Assembly: GCA_036569045.1 (NCBI GenBank)
Contig: DATCRI010000017.1
Coordinates: forward strand, 1-57,196
Length of the DNA: 57,196 nucleotides
Source of the DNA: Chthoniobacterales bacterium
GTDB taxonomy: Bacteria > Verrucomicrobiota > Verrucomicrobiia > Chthoniobacterales > JAATET01
Direction of reading: 5' to 3'
Part shown: positions 11,815 through 21,644 of the stretch, one piece after another
Numbering within the stretch: position 1 is the stretch's first letter
How the letters are laid out: the number at the start of each line of letters is the position of its first letter
The notes under the pieces: model-generated
Told to the model about the DNA's origin: nothing
Databases searched by the model: none
Seen by the model: only the letters and a program-made list of their open reading frames with translations
Made by a program: the position numbers and the translations under genes

Positions 11815-14079
11815 ATGGCCGATCCCGCCATCACTCCCGAAGTCATCGCCAAGCACGGCATCACGCCCGACGAATACGAGCGCATCCAGAAGATCCTCGG
11901 CCGCGACCCGAATTTCACCGAGCTCGGTGTCTTCTCCGTCATGTGGAGCGAGCACTGCTCGTATAAGAACTCCAAGCTCGAGCTGAAGAAATTTCCGACC
12001 ACCGGCGACAAGGTGCTCGTGAAAGCCGGCGAGGAAAACGCGGGCGTCATCGACATCGGCGACGGCTGGGCCATCGCGTTCAAGATGGAAAGCCACAACC
12101 ACCCGAGCGCCGTGGAGCCATTCCAGGGCGCGGCCACCGGCGTCGGCGGCATCATTCGCGACATCTTCACGATGGGCGCCCGCCCCGTGTTCTCGATGAA
12201 CAGCCTGCGCTTCGGCCCCATCACCGGCGACGACGCGGAAGCCAGGACGAACCGCCGTCTCTTCGCCGGCGTCGTGAGCGGCATCTCGCACTACGGAAAT
12301 TGCATCGGCATCCCGACGATCGGCGGCGAGGTCTATTTCGACGAATCGTATTCCGGCAACCCGCTCGTCAACGTCCTGAACCTCGGCATCCTGCGCCACG
12401 ACCAGATCGCGCGCGGCGGAGCCGTCGGCATCGGGAATCCCGTTTTCTACGTCGGCGCCGAGACCGGCCGCGACGGCCTTGCTGGCGCCGCCTTCGCCTC
12501 CCGGGAACTCACCGAGGAATCGAAGGAAGACCGCCCCGCCGTTCAGGTCGGCGATCCCTTCCGCGAAAAACTTCTCCTCGAGGCCTGCCTCGAACTCCTC
12601 GCCAGCGGCTGCGTCGCCGGCATTCAAGACATGGGCGCCGCCGGCCTCACCTGCTCGACCTGCGAGACGGCCAGCCGCGGCGGCACCGGCGTCGAGATCG
12701 AGCTCGACCTCGTGCCGAAGCGCGAGACAGGCATGACGCCTTACGAAATCCTCCTGAGCGAGAGCCAGGAGCGCATGCTCGTCATCGTGAAGAAAGGTGA
12801 GGAACAGACCGTCCGCGACATCTTCGAGAAGTGGGATCTCCCCTACGCGGAAGTCGGCATCGTGAACGACGACGGCATGATGCGCGTGAAATCCGGCGGC
12901 AGGACGGTCGTGGAAATTCCCGCCCGCCAGCTCGCCGACGAAGCCCCGCTCTACTCCCGCGAAGCCGCGGAGAAAACCGCGGATCACACGGATTTTCCGG
13001 ATGAACTTCAGAAGCTCCTATCCGCCTCATCCGTGTCATCCGTGGTCCAAAGCCTTCTGTCTTTGCTCTCGCACCCGTCCATCGCCAGCAAGCGCTGGGT
13101 CTGGCGCCAATACGACCACATGGTCCGCCTCGGCGCGACCGTGCTGCCCGGCAGCGACGCCGCCGTTTTCCTCGTTCGCGAGGCCAACAAAATCCTCGCC
13201 GCTTCGACGGACTGCAACTCGATCTACTGCAAACAGGATCCCCGCGAAGGCGCTCGCATCGCCGTCGCCGAATGCTGCCGCAACCTCGCGTGCTCCGGCG
13301 CCGTGCCGCTCGCACTCACCGACAACCTGAACTTCGGCAACCCGCACAAGCCCGAGAATTTCCTCCAGCTCCGCGAGGCCGTCGAAGGCATGGCCGAGGC
13401 CTGCCGCGAGTTCGGCACGCCCGTCACCGGTGGCAACGTCAGCCTCTATAACGAGAGTCCCGTCGCCGCGATCGATCCCACGCCGACCGTCAGCGTAGTC
13501 GGCCTCATCGCCGACGCCGCGCACGTCACGACCAGCGCCTTCAAGGCCGCCGGCGACGTCATTCTCCTGCTCGGCGAACTCGTGGAAAGCACGCCCGCCC
13601 AGGGCATGGGCGCCACGCATTACCTGAAAGTGGTTCACGGCACGAAAGCCGGCCCGCCGCCCGCGTTGAGCTACGAAAGCGAGCTCGCCGTTCACGACGC
13701 CCTGCGCGCCGCGATCAAGGCCGGTCTCGTCCGCAGCGCTCACGACTGCAGCGAAGGCGGCATCGCCGTCACCCTCGCGGAAAGCTGCCTCGCGGCCGCC
13801 GGCTCGCCCCTCGGCGCAACGGTTTCGCTCGAGGCGACCGACGCCATCGTCGCACTTTTCAACGAATCGCAGTCCCGCGTCGTCATCAGCGTGGCCCCGG
13901 CCGACGTGCCCGCCACCCTTGCCCTGCTCGAGAAGAGCGGCGTCCCCGCCGCCCGCCTCGGCGAGGTGACGAGCCACGGAACGCTCGCGATCAGCACGGC
14001 CGGCAAGACCTTCACCTGGCCGCTCCCCGACCTCCACCACGCCTGGGCCGACACGATCGGCAAGCTGATGGAAAGCTGA
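11815..14079 (+). CDS. purL: Phosphoribosylformylglycinamidine synthase, PurL subunit
   Basis: A 754-residue small-type PurL (family about 740). Conserved blocks include [34 protein letters not shown] and [14 protein letters not shown] in the first half, and [12 protein letters not shown] and [13 protein letters not shown] in the second. It converts FGAR, ATP and ammonia to FGAM. The linker between the two halves (about residues 388-420) is unusual. It reads through a palindromic DNA repeat and gives a Ser/Leu-rich stretch ([16 protein letters not shown]) not expected in the family. The reading frame stays open across it. Confidence 0.94.
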   Translation: MADPAITPEVIAKHGITPDEYERIQKILGRDPNFTELGVFSVMWSEHCSYKNSKLELKKFPTTGDKVLVKAGEENAGVIDIGDGWAIAFKMESHNHPSAVEPFQGAATGVGGIIRDIFTMGARPVFSMNSLRFGPITGDDAEARTNRRLFAGVVSGISHYGNCIGIPTIGGEVYFDESYSGNPLVNVLNLGILRHDQIARGGAVGIGNPVFYVGAETGRDGLAGAAFASRELTEESKEDRPAVQVGDPFREKLLLEACLELLASGCVAGIQDMGAAGLTCSTCETASRGGTGVEIELDLVPKRETGMTPYEILLSESQERMLVIVKKGEEQTVRDIFEKWDLPYAEVGIVNDDGMMRVKSGGRTVVEIPARQLADEAPLYSREAAEKTADHTDFPDELQKLLSASSVSSVVQSLLSLLSHPSIASKRWVWRQYDHMVRLGATVLPGSDAAVFLVREANKILAASTDCNSIYCKQDPREGARIAVAECCRNLACSGAVPLALTDNLNFGNPHKPENFLQLREAVEGMAEACREFGTPVTGGNVSLYNESPVAAIDPTPTVSVVGLIADAAHVTTSAFKAAGDVILLLGELVESTPAQGMGATHYLKVVHGTKAGPPPALSYESELAVHDALRAAIKAGLVRSAHDCSEGGIAVTLAESCLAAAGSPLGATVSLEATDAIVALFNESQSRVVISVAPADVPATLALLEKSGVPAARLGEVTSHGTLAISTAGKTFTWPLPDLHHAWADTIGKLMES
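12977..13045. repeat. Palindromic interspersed repeat inside purL
   Basis: Two 17-bp arms, ccgcggatcacacggat (12977-12993) and atccgtgtcatccgtgg (13029-13045), are inverted copies matching at 15 of 17 positions, around a 35-bp centre. The 'atccgtgtcatccgtgg' wording is, from memory, a common interspersed motif in Verrucomicrobiota and related genomes. It lies in frame within purL. No second copy was noticed in this window. Confidence 0.7.
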
Positions 14080-14093
14080 CCCAAGGACGATCG

Positions 14094-14612
14094 ATGATCA
14101 AACTCGCCAGCCTCGAGCAGATCGTCCGCACCCTCAACGCACAAGGCGTCCGCTTCCTCATTGCTGGTGGAGTCGCTGTGAATGGATATGGCTATCTGCG
14201 CGTCACCAAGGATCTGGACATCGCAGTGGCGCTGGATGCCCAAGCCTTCCACGCTGCGGTGATTGCGCTGGAGTCCATTGGCTATGCGCCCAAAATTCCG
14301 GTGACGGCGGAGATGATCGCCGATCCGGCGAATCGCGAGCGTTGGCGGGCAGAAAAGGGAATGCTCGTTTTCCAGATGTGGAACGACTCACACCGTGAAA
14401 CCCCCATCGACATTTTCACCACCTTGCCCTTCGATTTCGAAACGGCATTTGCGTCCAGCATAGAGGAAAACCTTGCTCCTGGTCTCGAGGTCCGCCTCGT
14501 GCCCCTGGACCTGCTGATCGCCATGAAGCAGGAAGCCGCCCGCCCTCGAGATCTTGATGACATTGATCATCTGAGGCAGATTCAATCCATCCGGGCAGAG
14601 AAAAATGGATGA
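14094..14612 (+). CDS. Nucleotidyltransferase-fold protein (AbiEii/DUF6036-like)
   Basis: A 172-residue protein with the minimal nucleotidyltransferase pattern: FLIAGGVAVNGYGYLRVTKDLDIAVAL has the Gly-Gly turn and the D-x-D metal site, and a further acidic residue lies in TPIDIFTTLPFDF. The tail LVPLDLLIAMKQEAARPRDLDDIDHL is typical of AbiEii/MenT-related families. AAGGA precedes the ATG at good spacing. The 3' end overlaps the next small ORF by 8 bp. The pair sits directly after purL, in less GC-rich sequence than its neighbours. Family knowledge suggests a toxin or tRNA-modifying role; that is inference. Confidence 0.75.
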   Translation: MIKLASLEQIVRTLNAQGVRFLIAGGVAVNGYGYLRVTKDLDIAVALDAQAFHAAVIALESIGYAPKIPVTAEMIADPANRERWRAEKGMLVFQMWNDSHRETPIDIFTTLPFDFETAFASSIEENLAPGLEVRLVPLDLLIAMKQEAARPRDLDDIDHLRQIQSIRAEKNG

Positions 14613-14832
14613 GGATCGCATCGACTGGAATCTGGGCACTTTCGCAGGTTCGCGCCGCGAGCAACTCCGCGAATGGTGCGGCCTGACATTCCGCCAGCGC
14701 ATGTGTGCGTTGGAAGAACTGGGAGAACTTGCCCGCTTCTCCTTCGAGGAAAAACGCCGACAGGGCCAACCCTATTTCGATCCCTACACGGGACAACTGA
14801 TTCATCCGAACGGTTCCCAGATATCGACTTAG
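14605..14832 (+). CDS. Small hypothetical protein paired with nucleotidyltransferase
   Basis: A 75-residue charged protein (DWNLGTFAGSRREQLREWC, then LEELGELARFSFEEKRRQG and a PYFDPYTGQLIHP tail). I do not recognise a named family. It overlaps the upstream nucleotidyltransferase gene by 8 bp, so translation is probably coupled. Size and position fit an antitoxin or regulatory partner. Confidence 0.6.
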   Translation: MDEDRIDWNLGTFAGSRREQLREWCGLTFRQRMCALEELGELARFSFEEKRRQGQPYFDPYTGQLIHPNGSQIST

Positions 14833-14871
14833 CTCTTGCCAGAATAGAACAACCTTCTTAGCGTCCCCGCC

Positions 14872-15213
14872 ATGGGATCGATCAAGGGCGTATCGGTTGT
14901 TCTGGGGATATTTTTAGCTTCACACGCCTTCGGGGACGATAGGCCGGTCTCGCCCCGGAAGACGCTCGAGGAGATCAAAGCCGAGCTGAAGCCGCTCCGC
15001 GAGCGAGCCGCGCTCGAGCCCGAGGTCGTCGCCGCCCGCAAGTCTCTCGACGAAGCCTACCGGGCTTACTGGGAGAGCGTCCGTGTGGCGATGGTCAGAC
15101 TCGAGCCGGAGAAAAAGACGCTGATCGAAAAGGAGATCAGGCTTCGGAAGCAGCTCAATTCCGTGCGTGGCGAGGCCTCGCCGTCCCCGACCCCGGCCGG
15201 CTCGAAACCCTAG
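14872..15213 (+). CDS. Small secreted coiled-coil protein
   Basis: A 113-residue protein with a signal peptide (VSVVLGIFLASHAFGDD) and a highly charged helical body (EEIKAELKPLRERAALEPEV, MVRLEPEKKTLIEKEIRLRK) likely to form a coiled coil. The tail is short and Pro/Ser-rich. No family is recognised. It lies between the nucleotidyltransferase pair and the signalling cluster, co-oriented with both. Confidence 0.6.
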   Translation: MGSIKGVSVVLGIFLASHAFGDDRPVSPRKTLEEIKAELKPLRERAALEPEVVAARKSLDEAYRAYWESVRVAMVRLEPEKKTLIEKEIRLRKQLNSVRGEASPSPTPAGSKP

Positions 15214-15287
15214 GCGGACTCACGACGGCGCCCCCCTCCATTTGAACCTTGTCCGCCTCTTCGCACGGCCTATTTTGACGGCTGGCG

Positions 15288-17837
15288 ATGCCGCGCATGC
15301 ACAGCTCCCTCCGCAAGAAAGTCGTCCTCTGGTTCATCGTCATCGCGCTGGCTGTCGGGGCGGCCGCCTACCTTGGTTACCACCGGATTTCCGACCTCAT
15401 TCGTCGCGAAGCCGAGAAGCAGATGACGGACAAGCTCCATCACGTGATGGATGTGCTCGAGGCCACGGACGCGACCTACATGAACCTCGTTCATGCCTCG
15501 ATGGCCGTCCTGAAACGCGAGGCCGCGCGATTCGGTCCGCCGAACCTCCGTTCCGCTCCGGGCGACAGTCGCATGGAGACCCTTTTCTTCGGCGATCACT
15601 CCGTCGCCGGGTCCTTCGACCTCGTGGACGACGTGACGAAGATCATGGGCGGCACGGCGACGATTTTTCTCCGCCAGGGCGACCGCTATGTCCGGATTTC
15701 CACAAATGTGCTCACACCGGGTGCCGCCCGCGCCGTCGGCACGGAACTGGATCCCAAGGGCCGCGCCATCGCCGCGATCCGCGAGGGCCGCGCCTTCCAC
15801 GGCGTGGTGGACATTCTCGGGACGGCTTACATCACCAGCTACGAACCGATTTTCGACGCCAGCGGCGCCGTGATCGGAATTTATTACGTGGGTTATCCCC
15901 TCGAGCAGCTGAGCACGATCCGCGAAGCCCTCGACAAGAGCGGCATCCTGGATCGCGGGTTCTTCGCCCTGCTCGATCCCGCGAACAAGATCATCTTCCA
16001 GTCCAGCGGAGGATCGATTCCGGAGAATATCACCCAGATCACCGACGCCGTGGAGGAGGGCCGCGATCCGGGACCGAACTGGCGCATCCATTGGGAAACG
16101 TTCAAGCCCTGGGACTACGACGTGATCGCCGCCATGTATCTTCCAGACGTTTCGCGAATGACGTTTCGGATGATCTGGCAGGCATACAGCGTAACCGGCG
16201 CCGTCATTCTGGCGGTGCTCATCCTGTCCTTCATCCTCGCCTCGCGCCTTTCGGATGCCCTCGAGCGAGCCGAAGTCGCCACCGGGGAGGCGCTCGATGC
16301 CCGCGACGCCGCGGAGTCCGCCAACCGCACGAAGAGCACCTTCCTCGCGAACATGAGCCACGAACTTCGCACGCCGATGAATGCAATCATCGGCTACAGC
16401 GAGATGCTCATCGAAGAGGCCGAAGACCTCGGGCAGGACGACTTCACCCCCGACCTGCAGAAAATCCGCGGCGCCGGCAAACACCTCCTTGCCCTCATCA
16501 ACGACATTCTCGATCTCTCGAAGATCGAGGCCGGCAAGATGACCATTTTCCTCGAGGACATTCCGCTCGGCGAAATGATCACCGAGGTCGTGGGCACCAT
16601 CCAGCCACTGCTCGAAAAGAATGGCAACCGACTCGATATCCGCGTCGCTTCCGACATCGGGACCATGCGCGCCGACCTCACGAAGGTCCGCCAGACGCTC
16701 TTCAACCTGCTGAGCAACGCCACGAAATTCACCGAGCGCGGCATCATCACCCTCGCCGCGGAGCGCATGCAAACCGAGCTCGGAGAGCGCATTCGCATCC
16801 GCGTGTCCGACACCGGCATCGGCATGACGCCCGAGCAACTCGGCAAGCTCTTCCAGGCCTTCTCCCAGGCGGACGCGTCGACCACGCGCAAATACGGCGG
16901 CACCGGTCTCGGCCTCATCATCAGTCGAAAATTCTGCCAGATCATGGGCGGCGACATTTCCGTGGAAAGCCGCGCCGGCATTGGCACGACCTTCGCCGTC
17001 GACCTGCCCGCCATCGTCGTGCCTGCGCCGGAACCGGTCGTGCCGCCCACCACCCCCGCGCCGGACGTTCCGAAGCCTCGCTCCCAGAATCGCAAGACCA
17101 TCCTCGTCATCGACGATGATCCCGACGCCGCCGACCTCATGGCCCGCGCCCTGGATCGCGCCGGCTTTGCGACCCTCCGCGCCAGCAAGGGCGGCGAGGG
17201 CATCGTGATGGCGCAGCAACAGCAGCCCGACGCCATCACGCTCGATGTCATGATGCCGGGCATGGACGGCTGGTCCGTGCTCAGCGTGCTGAAGTCCGAC
17301 CCCCTCACCGCAAAGATCCCCGTCGTGATGGTGACGATGCTGCAGGATCGCCAGCTCGGCTACGCCCTCGGTGCCGCGGATTTTCTCACCAAGCCGGTCG
17401 ACTCGGAAAAACTTCGCGACGTGCTCGCGCGCCATGCCGGCCACCCGGAGATGCCCGTGCTCGTTGTCGAGGACGATCCCGCCAGCCGAGAGATGCTCGT
17501 CCGCGTGCTCTCGAAAGAGGGCTTTTCCGTCACCGAGGCCGAGAACGGCAGCGTCGCCCTCGAGCGCATCGCCGAGCGCCGTCCCGAGCTCATTCTTCTC
17601 GATCTGATGATGCCCGTGATGGACGGCTTCGAATTCCTCGCCGTTCTCGGCGCGGAGCCCGAGTTGGCCCGCATCCCCGTGATCGTCGTGACCGCGAAAG
17701 ATCTCACTCCCGCAGACCGCGATATCCTCAATGGCAGCGTGCAGCAGGTTTTCGAAAAAGGCGCCATGGACCGGGAAAAACTCCTCCGCGACGTCTGTGC
17801 CATGGTCGCAAAGACCGTCAAATCTCACCCGGCGTAG
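15288..17837 (+). CDS. Hybrid sensor histidine kinase (Cache, HisKA, HATPase, two receivers)
   Basis: An 849-residue sensor. A membrane helix (about residues 12-30) and a periplasmic Cache-type sensor region precede a second helix ([17 protein letters not shown]). The dimerisation domain has the phospho-accepting His358 in [20 protein letters not shown]. The ATPase domain has the [20 protein letters not shown] and GTGLGLIIS boxes. Two receiver domains follow, with acceptor aspartates in [13 protein letters not shown] and [14 protein letters not shown]. It heads a seven-gene co-oriented signalling cluster and probably feeds phosphoryl groups to the receivers next to it. An alternative ATG lies three codons in. 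Confidence 0.92.
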   Translation: MPRMHSSLRKKVVLWFIVIALAVGAAAYLGYHRISDLIRREAEKQMTDKLHHVMDVLEATDATYMNLVHASMAVLKREAARFGPPNLRSAPGDSRMETLFFGDHSVAGSFDLVDDVTKIMGGTATIFLRQGDRYVRISTNVLTPGAARAVGTELDPKGRAIAAIREGRAFHGVVDILGTAYITSYEPIFDASGAVIGIYYVGYPLEQLSTIREALDKSGILDRGFFALLDPANKIIFQSSGGSIPENITQITDAVEEGRDPGPNWRIHWETFKPWDYDVIAAMYLPDVSRMTFRMIWQAYSVTGAVILAVLILSFILASRLSDALERAEVATGEALDARDAAESANRTKSTFLANMSHELRTPMNAIIGYSEMLIEEAEDLGQDDFTPDLQKIRGAGKHLLALINDILDLSKIEAGKMTIFLEDIPLGEMITEVVGTIQPLLEKNGNRLDIRVASDIGTMRADLTKVRQTLFNLLSNATKFTERGIITLAAERMQTELGERIRIRVSDTGIGMTPEQLGKLFQAFSQADASTTRKYGGTGLGLIISRKFCQIMGGDISVESRAGIGTTFAVDLPAIVVPAPEPVVPPTTPAPDVPKPRSQNRKTILVIDDDPDAADLMARALDRAGFATLRASKGGEGIVMAQQQQPDAITLDVMMPGMDGWSVLSVLKSDPLTAKIPVVMVTMLQDRQLGYALGAADFLTKPVDSEKLRDVLARHAGHPEMPVLVVEDDPASREMLVRVLSKEGFSVTEAENGSVALERIAERRPELILLDLMMPVMDGFEFLAVLGAEPELARIPVIVVTAKDLTPADRDILNGSVQQVFEKGAMDREKLLRDVCAMVAKTVKSHPA

Positions 17838-17846
17838 CCCAATCCC

Positions 17847-18233
17847 ATGAAGATCCTTCTCGTCGAAGACAACGAAATGAACCGCGACATGCTCTCGCGC
17901 CGCCTCGCGCGCAAGGGCTACGAAGTCGTCATTGCGGAGGACGGCGGCAAGGGCGTGGAACTCGCCGGCAGCGCCGCTCCCGACCTCATTCTCATGGACA
18001 TGAGCCTCCCGGTCATCGACGGCTGGGAAGCCACCCGGCAGGTGAAGGCCAACGCCGCCACCGCCGAGATTCCCGTGATCGCGCTCACTGCGCATGCCAT
18101 GGCCGGCGACCGCGAGCAGGCCCTCGGCGCCGGCTGCGACGACTACGACACGAAGCCGATCGAGCTTCCTCGCCTGCTCGAAAAGATCGTCGCCCAGCTC
18201 GCCCGCGTCGGCAAAACGCCCCCCTCGGCATGA
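17847..18233 (+). CDS. Single-domain response regulator (CheY-like)
   Basis: A 128-residue lone receiver. It begins MKILLVEDNEMNRDMLSRRL, has the acceptor Asp in LILMDMSLPVIDGWEATRQV, the Thr switch residue in VIALTAHAMAGD, and the conserved Lys in YDTKPIELPRL. DivK-like single receivers act as phosphorelay intermediates. It starts 9 bp after the hybrid kinase, and its TGA overlaps the next gene's ATG by 4 bp. Confidence 0.92.
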   Translation: MKILLVEDNEMNRDMLSRRLARKGYEVVIAEDGGKGVELAGSAAPDLILMDMSLPVIDGWEATRQVKANAATAEIPVIALTAHAMAGDREQALGAGCDDYDTKPIELPRLLEKIVAQLARVGKTPPSA

Positions 18234-19678
18234 GCGAGACTCCCCTCGCCCGGGTGCGCCACGACCTCCGCACCCCGATCAATCACATTCTCGGCTACAG
18301 CGAACTCGCCGCCGAGGAACTCGCCGACGAAGGCGTGAAGACCGGCGTCGAGGATCTCGCAAAGATCCGAACCGCGGCCGAGGCGCTGCTCGCCATGATC
18401 GATGAGAACCTGTCCGAGGAGGGATTCGCCGCCCTCCGCGACGGGGAAAGCGCGTCCACCGCCACCGCGTCGGCCGGGGTGACCCACAAGTCCGCGACCG
18501 CCGCGCCGCCGCCGGAGGATTTCTCCGAAGTGGCGATCAAGGGGCGCATCCTTGTGGTCGACGACAACCGGGAGAATCGCGAGACGCTTGCCCGCCGCCT
18601 CCAACGCCAGGGGCACGCCACCACGCTCGCTGCCGACGGCGTCGAAGCGCTGGAAATCGCGCGCCGCGAGCCGTTCGACCTCGTTCTGCTCGACGTCCTG
18701 ATGCCCGTCATGGATGGCTACGCCACTCTCGAGGCACTCAAGGCTGACGACGCGCTGCGCCACATTCCCGTCATCATGATATCCGCCCTCGACGAGATCG
18801 ACAGCGTCGTCCATTGCATCGAGCACGGCGCGGAGGATTACCTCGCAAAGCCTTTCAATCCCACCCTTCTGCGCGCCCGCATCGGCGCCAGCCTCGAGAA
18901 AAAGGCCCTCCGCGATCAGGAGCAGCGCTACCTCGGCGAGATCGAAAAGACCCAGCGCCACCTCAAGGCCGAGCTCGCCGAGGCCGCGAAATACGTGCGG
19001 TCCATCTTCCCCGCGCCGACGAAGGAGCCATTCGCGATCGACTGGTGCTACGCGCCATCGATGGAGCTCGGCGGCGACGCCTTCGGCTTCCACTGGATCG
19101 ACGACGAACACATGGCCGTCTACCTGCTCGACGTGTGCGGACACGGCGTCGGCGCCTCGTTGCTCTCGGTCTCGGCCATCAATGTCCTGCGCTCCGGCTC
19201 GCTGCCCGACACGAACTTCCGCGATCCCGGCGACGTGCTCGCCGCGCTCAACGAAGCCTTCCCGATGGAGCAGCAGAACAACATGTATTTCACCATCTGG
19301 TATGGCGTCTATCATCGCCCCACGCGCCTGCTCCGCCACGCCAGCGGCGGCCATCCGCCCTCGCTGCTCATCTCCCCCACCGGCGAAATGTCCGAGCTCC
19401 GCGCGCCCGGCATGCTCATCGGCGTGATGCCCGAGGTGAAATACGCCAGTGAGTCCCTCCCGATCGCGCCCGGCAGCCACCTGCTCGTGCTCTGCGACGG
19501 CACCTACGAGATCAAGCGCCCCGACGGCACGATGATCGAGTTCGACGACTTCAAGGACTTCATGCGCAAACACGGCACCCAGCCCGACGGCCTCGACCGC
19601 CTGCTCGACTGGGTGCACGACCTCCGGGGCGGCGGCGCCCTGGAGGACGACTTCTCCATCCTGCGCATCGCCTTCTGA
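18230..19678 (+). CDS. DHp-receiver-PP2C (SpoIIE-type) phosphatase
   Basis: A 482-residue protein. Residues 1-65 resemble a kinase dimerisation domain, including the H-box-like VRHDLRTPINHILGYSEL, but no ATPase domain follows. A receiver (residues about 105-225; acceptor Asp in LVLLDVLMPVMDGY) is joined by a helical linker to a SpoIIE-type PP2C phosphatase. That domain shows MELGGDAFGFHW, DVCGHGVGASLL, the CDGTYEI aspartate and the final DDFSILRI aspartate, so the metal-binding set is complete. Such phosphatases dephosphorylate STAS anti-anti-sigma proteins; one is encoded 1.6 kb downstream. The ATG overlaps the CheY-like stop (ATGA). Confidence 0.88.
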   Translation: MSETPLARVRHDLRTPINHILGYSELAAEELADEGVKTGVEDLAKIRTAAEALLAMIDENLSEEGFAALRDGESASTATASAGVTHKSATAAPPPEDFSEVAIKGRILVVDDNRENRETLARRLQRQGHATTLAADGVEALEIARREPFDLVLLDVLMPVMDGYATLEALKADDALRHIPVIMISALDEIDSVVHCIEHGAEDYLAKPFNPTLLRARIGASLEKKALRDQEQRYLGEIEKTQRHLKAELAEAAKYVRSIFPAPTKEPFAIDWCYAPSMELGGDAFGFHWIDDEHMAVYLLDVCGHGVGASLLSVSAINVLRSGSLPDTNFRDPGDVLAALNEAFPMEQQNNMYFTIWYGVYHRPTRLLRHASGGHPPSLLISPTGEMSELRAPGMLIGVMPEVKYASESLPIAPGSHLLVLCDGTYEIKRPDGTMIEFDDFKDFMRKHGTQPDGLDRLLDWVHDLRGGGALEDDFSILRIAF

Positions 19679-19691
19679 CCCTCCTCCACGC

Positions 19692-20111
19692 ATGCCCGGC
19701 CTCACCCTGGAAATTGGCAACGACTTCTCCGCCCTGCGCCCCGCCAGCGGGGCCCTGCGGGAATTTCTTACCGAACGCGGCGCGCCCGAGGCCGCATCCT
19801 TTCTCGCCGATCTCGTGCTCGAGGAACTCGTCACGAACACGATCAAATACGGCTACGACGACGCCGGCGCGCATTGCATCCACGTGGACGTCGACTTCGC
19901 CGCCGGCCGGCTCGGCATCGCCGTGCGGGACGACGGCCGCCCGTTCGATCCGCTCGACCGACCCGCTCCCGACGTCACCCTTCCTGCCGACCAGCGCGAT
20001 ATCGGCGGCCTCGGCCTGCACCTCGTGCGGCAGATGACCGATTCGCTCACCTACGAACGCCGCGACGGCTGGAATATCGTCCGCGCCGAGAAGGATTTCC
20101 CGTCCGCTTGA
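19692..20111 (+). CDS. RsbW-like ATP-binding protein (anti-sigma/serine kinase)
   Basis: A 139-residue GHKL ATPase of the HATPase_c_2 type: VLEELVTNTIKYGYDD is the N-box, VRDDGRPFDP the G1 box, and GGLGLHLVRQM the G2 box. RsbW/SpoIIAB proteins bind a sigma factor or phosphorylate a STAS partner. It starts 13 bp after the PP2C gene and its stop overlaps the next start (TTGA). No sigma factor is encoded in the cluster itself, so its target is unknown; it could control a non-sigma output. Confidence 0.87.
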   Translation: MPGLTLEIGNDFSALRPASGALREFLTERGAPEAASFLADLVLEELVTNTIKYGYDDAGAHCIHVDVDFAAGRLGIAVRDDGRPFDPLDRPAPDVTLPADQRDIGGLGLHLVRQMTDSLTYERRDGWNIVRAEKDFPSA

Positions 20112-21295
20112 GTCCGCACCGCTGGCTCGTCCGCTGCTGCCACCTGGGCATGTTCATCCAGGCGCTGGTGATCAACGTCACCCCGCTGCTGTTCGTGCCG
20201 CTGCGCGAGGAATTCGGCCTCAGCTTCGAGCAGATCGGTCGCCTCGTGCTCATCAACTTCCTCACGCAAATGCTCGTCGACCTCGCCTGCAGCGCCTGGG
20301 CCGACCGAGTCTCGACAAGGCTCCTCATCGTCAGCGCAAACCTTCTCGCCGCCCTCGGCCTGTGGGTCTTCGCCCTCGCTCCCGGCTGGCTCGCCACGCC
20401 CTACGATGGCCTCCTGCTCGGCACCATCATCTTCTCCGCCGGTTGCGGCCTGCTCGAAGTCTTGCTCAGCCCGATCATCAACGCCGTGCCTTCCGAGCGT
20501 AAAAGCGGCGCCATGGCCGTGCTCCATGCCTTCTATCCGATCGGGAAAGTCGCCGTCATCGTCGTCACCGGCGGCCTTCTCTACCTCACCGGCGCCGCGA
20601 GCTGGCGCGCGATCCTCATCGGCTGGTCGATCTTCCCGCTGGTCAACACCGTGGGCTTTCTCCTCGTGCGCATCCCGCCGCTCGGCCACGAAGACTCCCC
20701 GCAAACCCTCCGCGCCCTGTTCCGCGAGTCCGACTACTTCCTCCTTCTCCTCTCGATCGCCCTCGCCGGTGCCACCGAGGTCACCGTGGCGCAGTGGACG
20801 TCCGCCTTCCTCGAGAAAGGCCTCGGTTTCTCGAAACTCGTCGCCGATCTCGTCGGCTTCGCCCTCTTCGGCGTGGGTATGATCGCCGGCCGCCTGTGGT
20901 TCGGTCTCCGCGGGGAGCACGGCAACCTCCGCCGCACCATGCTCGTCGGCGCCGGCATCTCGGCCGCCGCCTACGTGCTCATGGCCGTCTCGCCGTGGCC
21001 CGTCCTTGCCCTCATCGCCTGCGCGAGCTCCGGTTTCTTCGTCAGCATGCTCTGGCCCGGCACGCTCTCGCTTTCCGCCGCCCGCTTTCCCCTCGCCGGC
21101 GCCGCGATGTTCGCCATCCTCGCCGCCGCAGGTGACGCTGGCGCCGCCCTCATGCCCTGGAGCGTCGGCGTGATTGCAGATGTCACGAACCTCCGCGTCG
21201 GCCTGCTCGTCGCCGCCCTCGGCCCGCTCCTCATGCTGCCGGTTTTATGGCGCCTGCGGCCGAAAGCGGCATTGCCCGCGCAAGCCTCCGCGTGA
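20108..21295 (+). CDS. MFS transporter within the partner-switching cluster
   Basis: A 395-residue, 12-helix protein of the major facilitator superfamily (helix 1 VINVTPLLFVPL, then the long hydrophobic repeats). The TTG at 20108 was chosen. It overlaps the upstream TGA as TTGA and keeps the N-terminal SPHRWLVRCCHLGMF segment. An ATG at 20150 would truncate helix 1. The substrate is not predictable. Being sandwiched between an RsbW-like ATPase and a STAS protein is odd for a transporter and suggests joint regulation or a functional link. Confidence 0.85.
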   Translation: MSPHRWLVRCCHLGMFIQALVINVTPLLFVPLREEFGLSFEQIGRLVLINFLTQMLVDLACSAWADRVSTRLLIVSANLLAALGLWVFALAPGWLATPYDGLLLGTIIFSAGCGLLEVLLSPIINAVPSERKSGAMAVLHAFYPIGKVAVIVVTGGLLYLTGAASWRAILIGWSIFPLVNTVGFLLVRIPPLGHEDSPQTLRALFRESDYFLLLLSIALAGATEVTVAQWTSAFLEKGLGFSKLVADLVGFALFGVGMIAGRLWFGLRGEHGNLRRTMLVGAGISAAAYVLMAVSPWPVLALIACASSGFFVSMLWPGTLSLSAARFPLAGAAMFAILAAAGDAGAALMPWSVGVIADVTNLRVGLLVAALGPLLMLPVLWRLRPKAALPAQASA

Positions 21296-21308
21296 TAAGG
21301 CCAACAGC

Positions 21309-21644
21309 ATGAAAATCGAAGAGCGCCGCGAAGGTCCGGTCGTCATTTTGTCCATCGAAGGCCGCCTCGATCACGCCGGCGCCGAGATTTTCGACGAACG
21401 CGTCAGCCGGCACATCGCGGAAGGCGATCGCGCCTTTGTCGTCGACTTCCACGGCGTCGATTTCGTCGCCAGCATGGGCCTCCGCGCCCTCATCAAGCCG
21501 TATCAAATCCTCGCCCCGCAGGGCGGCAAGATCGTCGTCACCCACCTCGGCGAATCCGTCCGCAACGTCTTCCGGCTCGCCGGCATCGAGCAGGCCATTC
21601 CCATCTACGATTCCGTGGAGGCCGCCGTCGCCGCGATTTCATGA
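21309..21644 (+). CDS. STAS-domain anti-anti-sigma-like protein
   Basis: A 111-residue STAS protein (MKIEERREGPVVILSIEGRL, then VVDFHGVDFVASMGLRALIK). The phospho-acceptor serine of the family is in VASMGLRAL. It is the expected antagonist partner of the RsbW-like ATPase at 19692 and substrate of the PP2C phosphatase at 18230. The upstream gene ends 13 bp before, and its own stop overlaps the next ATG by 4 bp. Confidence 0.9.
   Translation: MKIEERREGPVVILSIEGRLDHAGAEIFDERVSRHIAEGDRAFVVDFHGVDFVASMGLRALIKPYQILAPQGGKIVVTHLGESVRNVFRLAGIEQAIPIYDSVEAAVAAIS

Noticed and set aside
15270-18095. A 941-codon open frame on the minus strand
   Set aside because: It is the antisense shadow of the hybrid histidine kinase and receiver gene, whose motifs are unmistakable on the plus strand; GC-rich third positions keep the opposite frame open.
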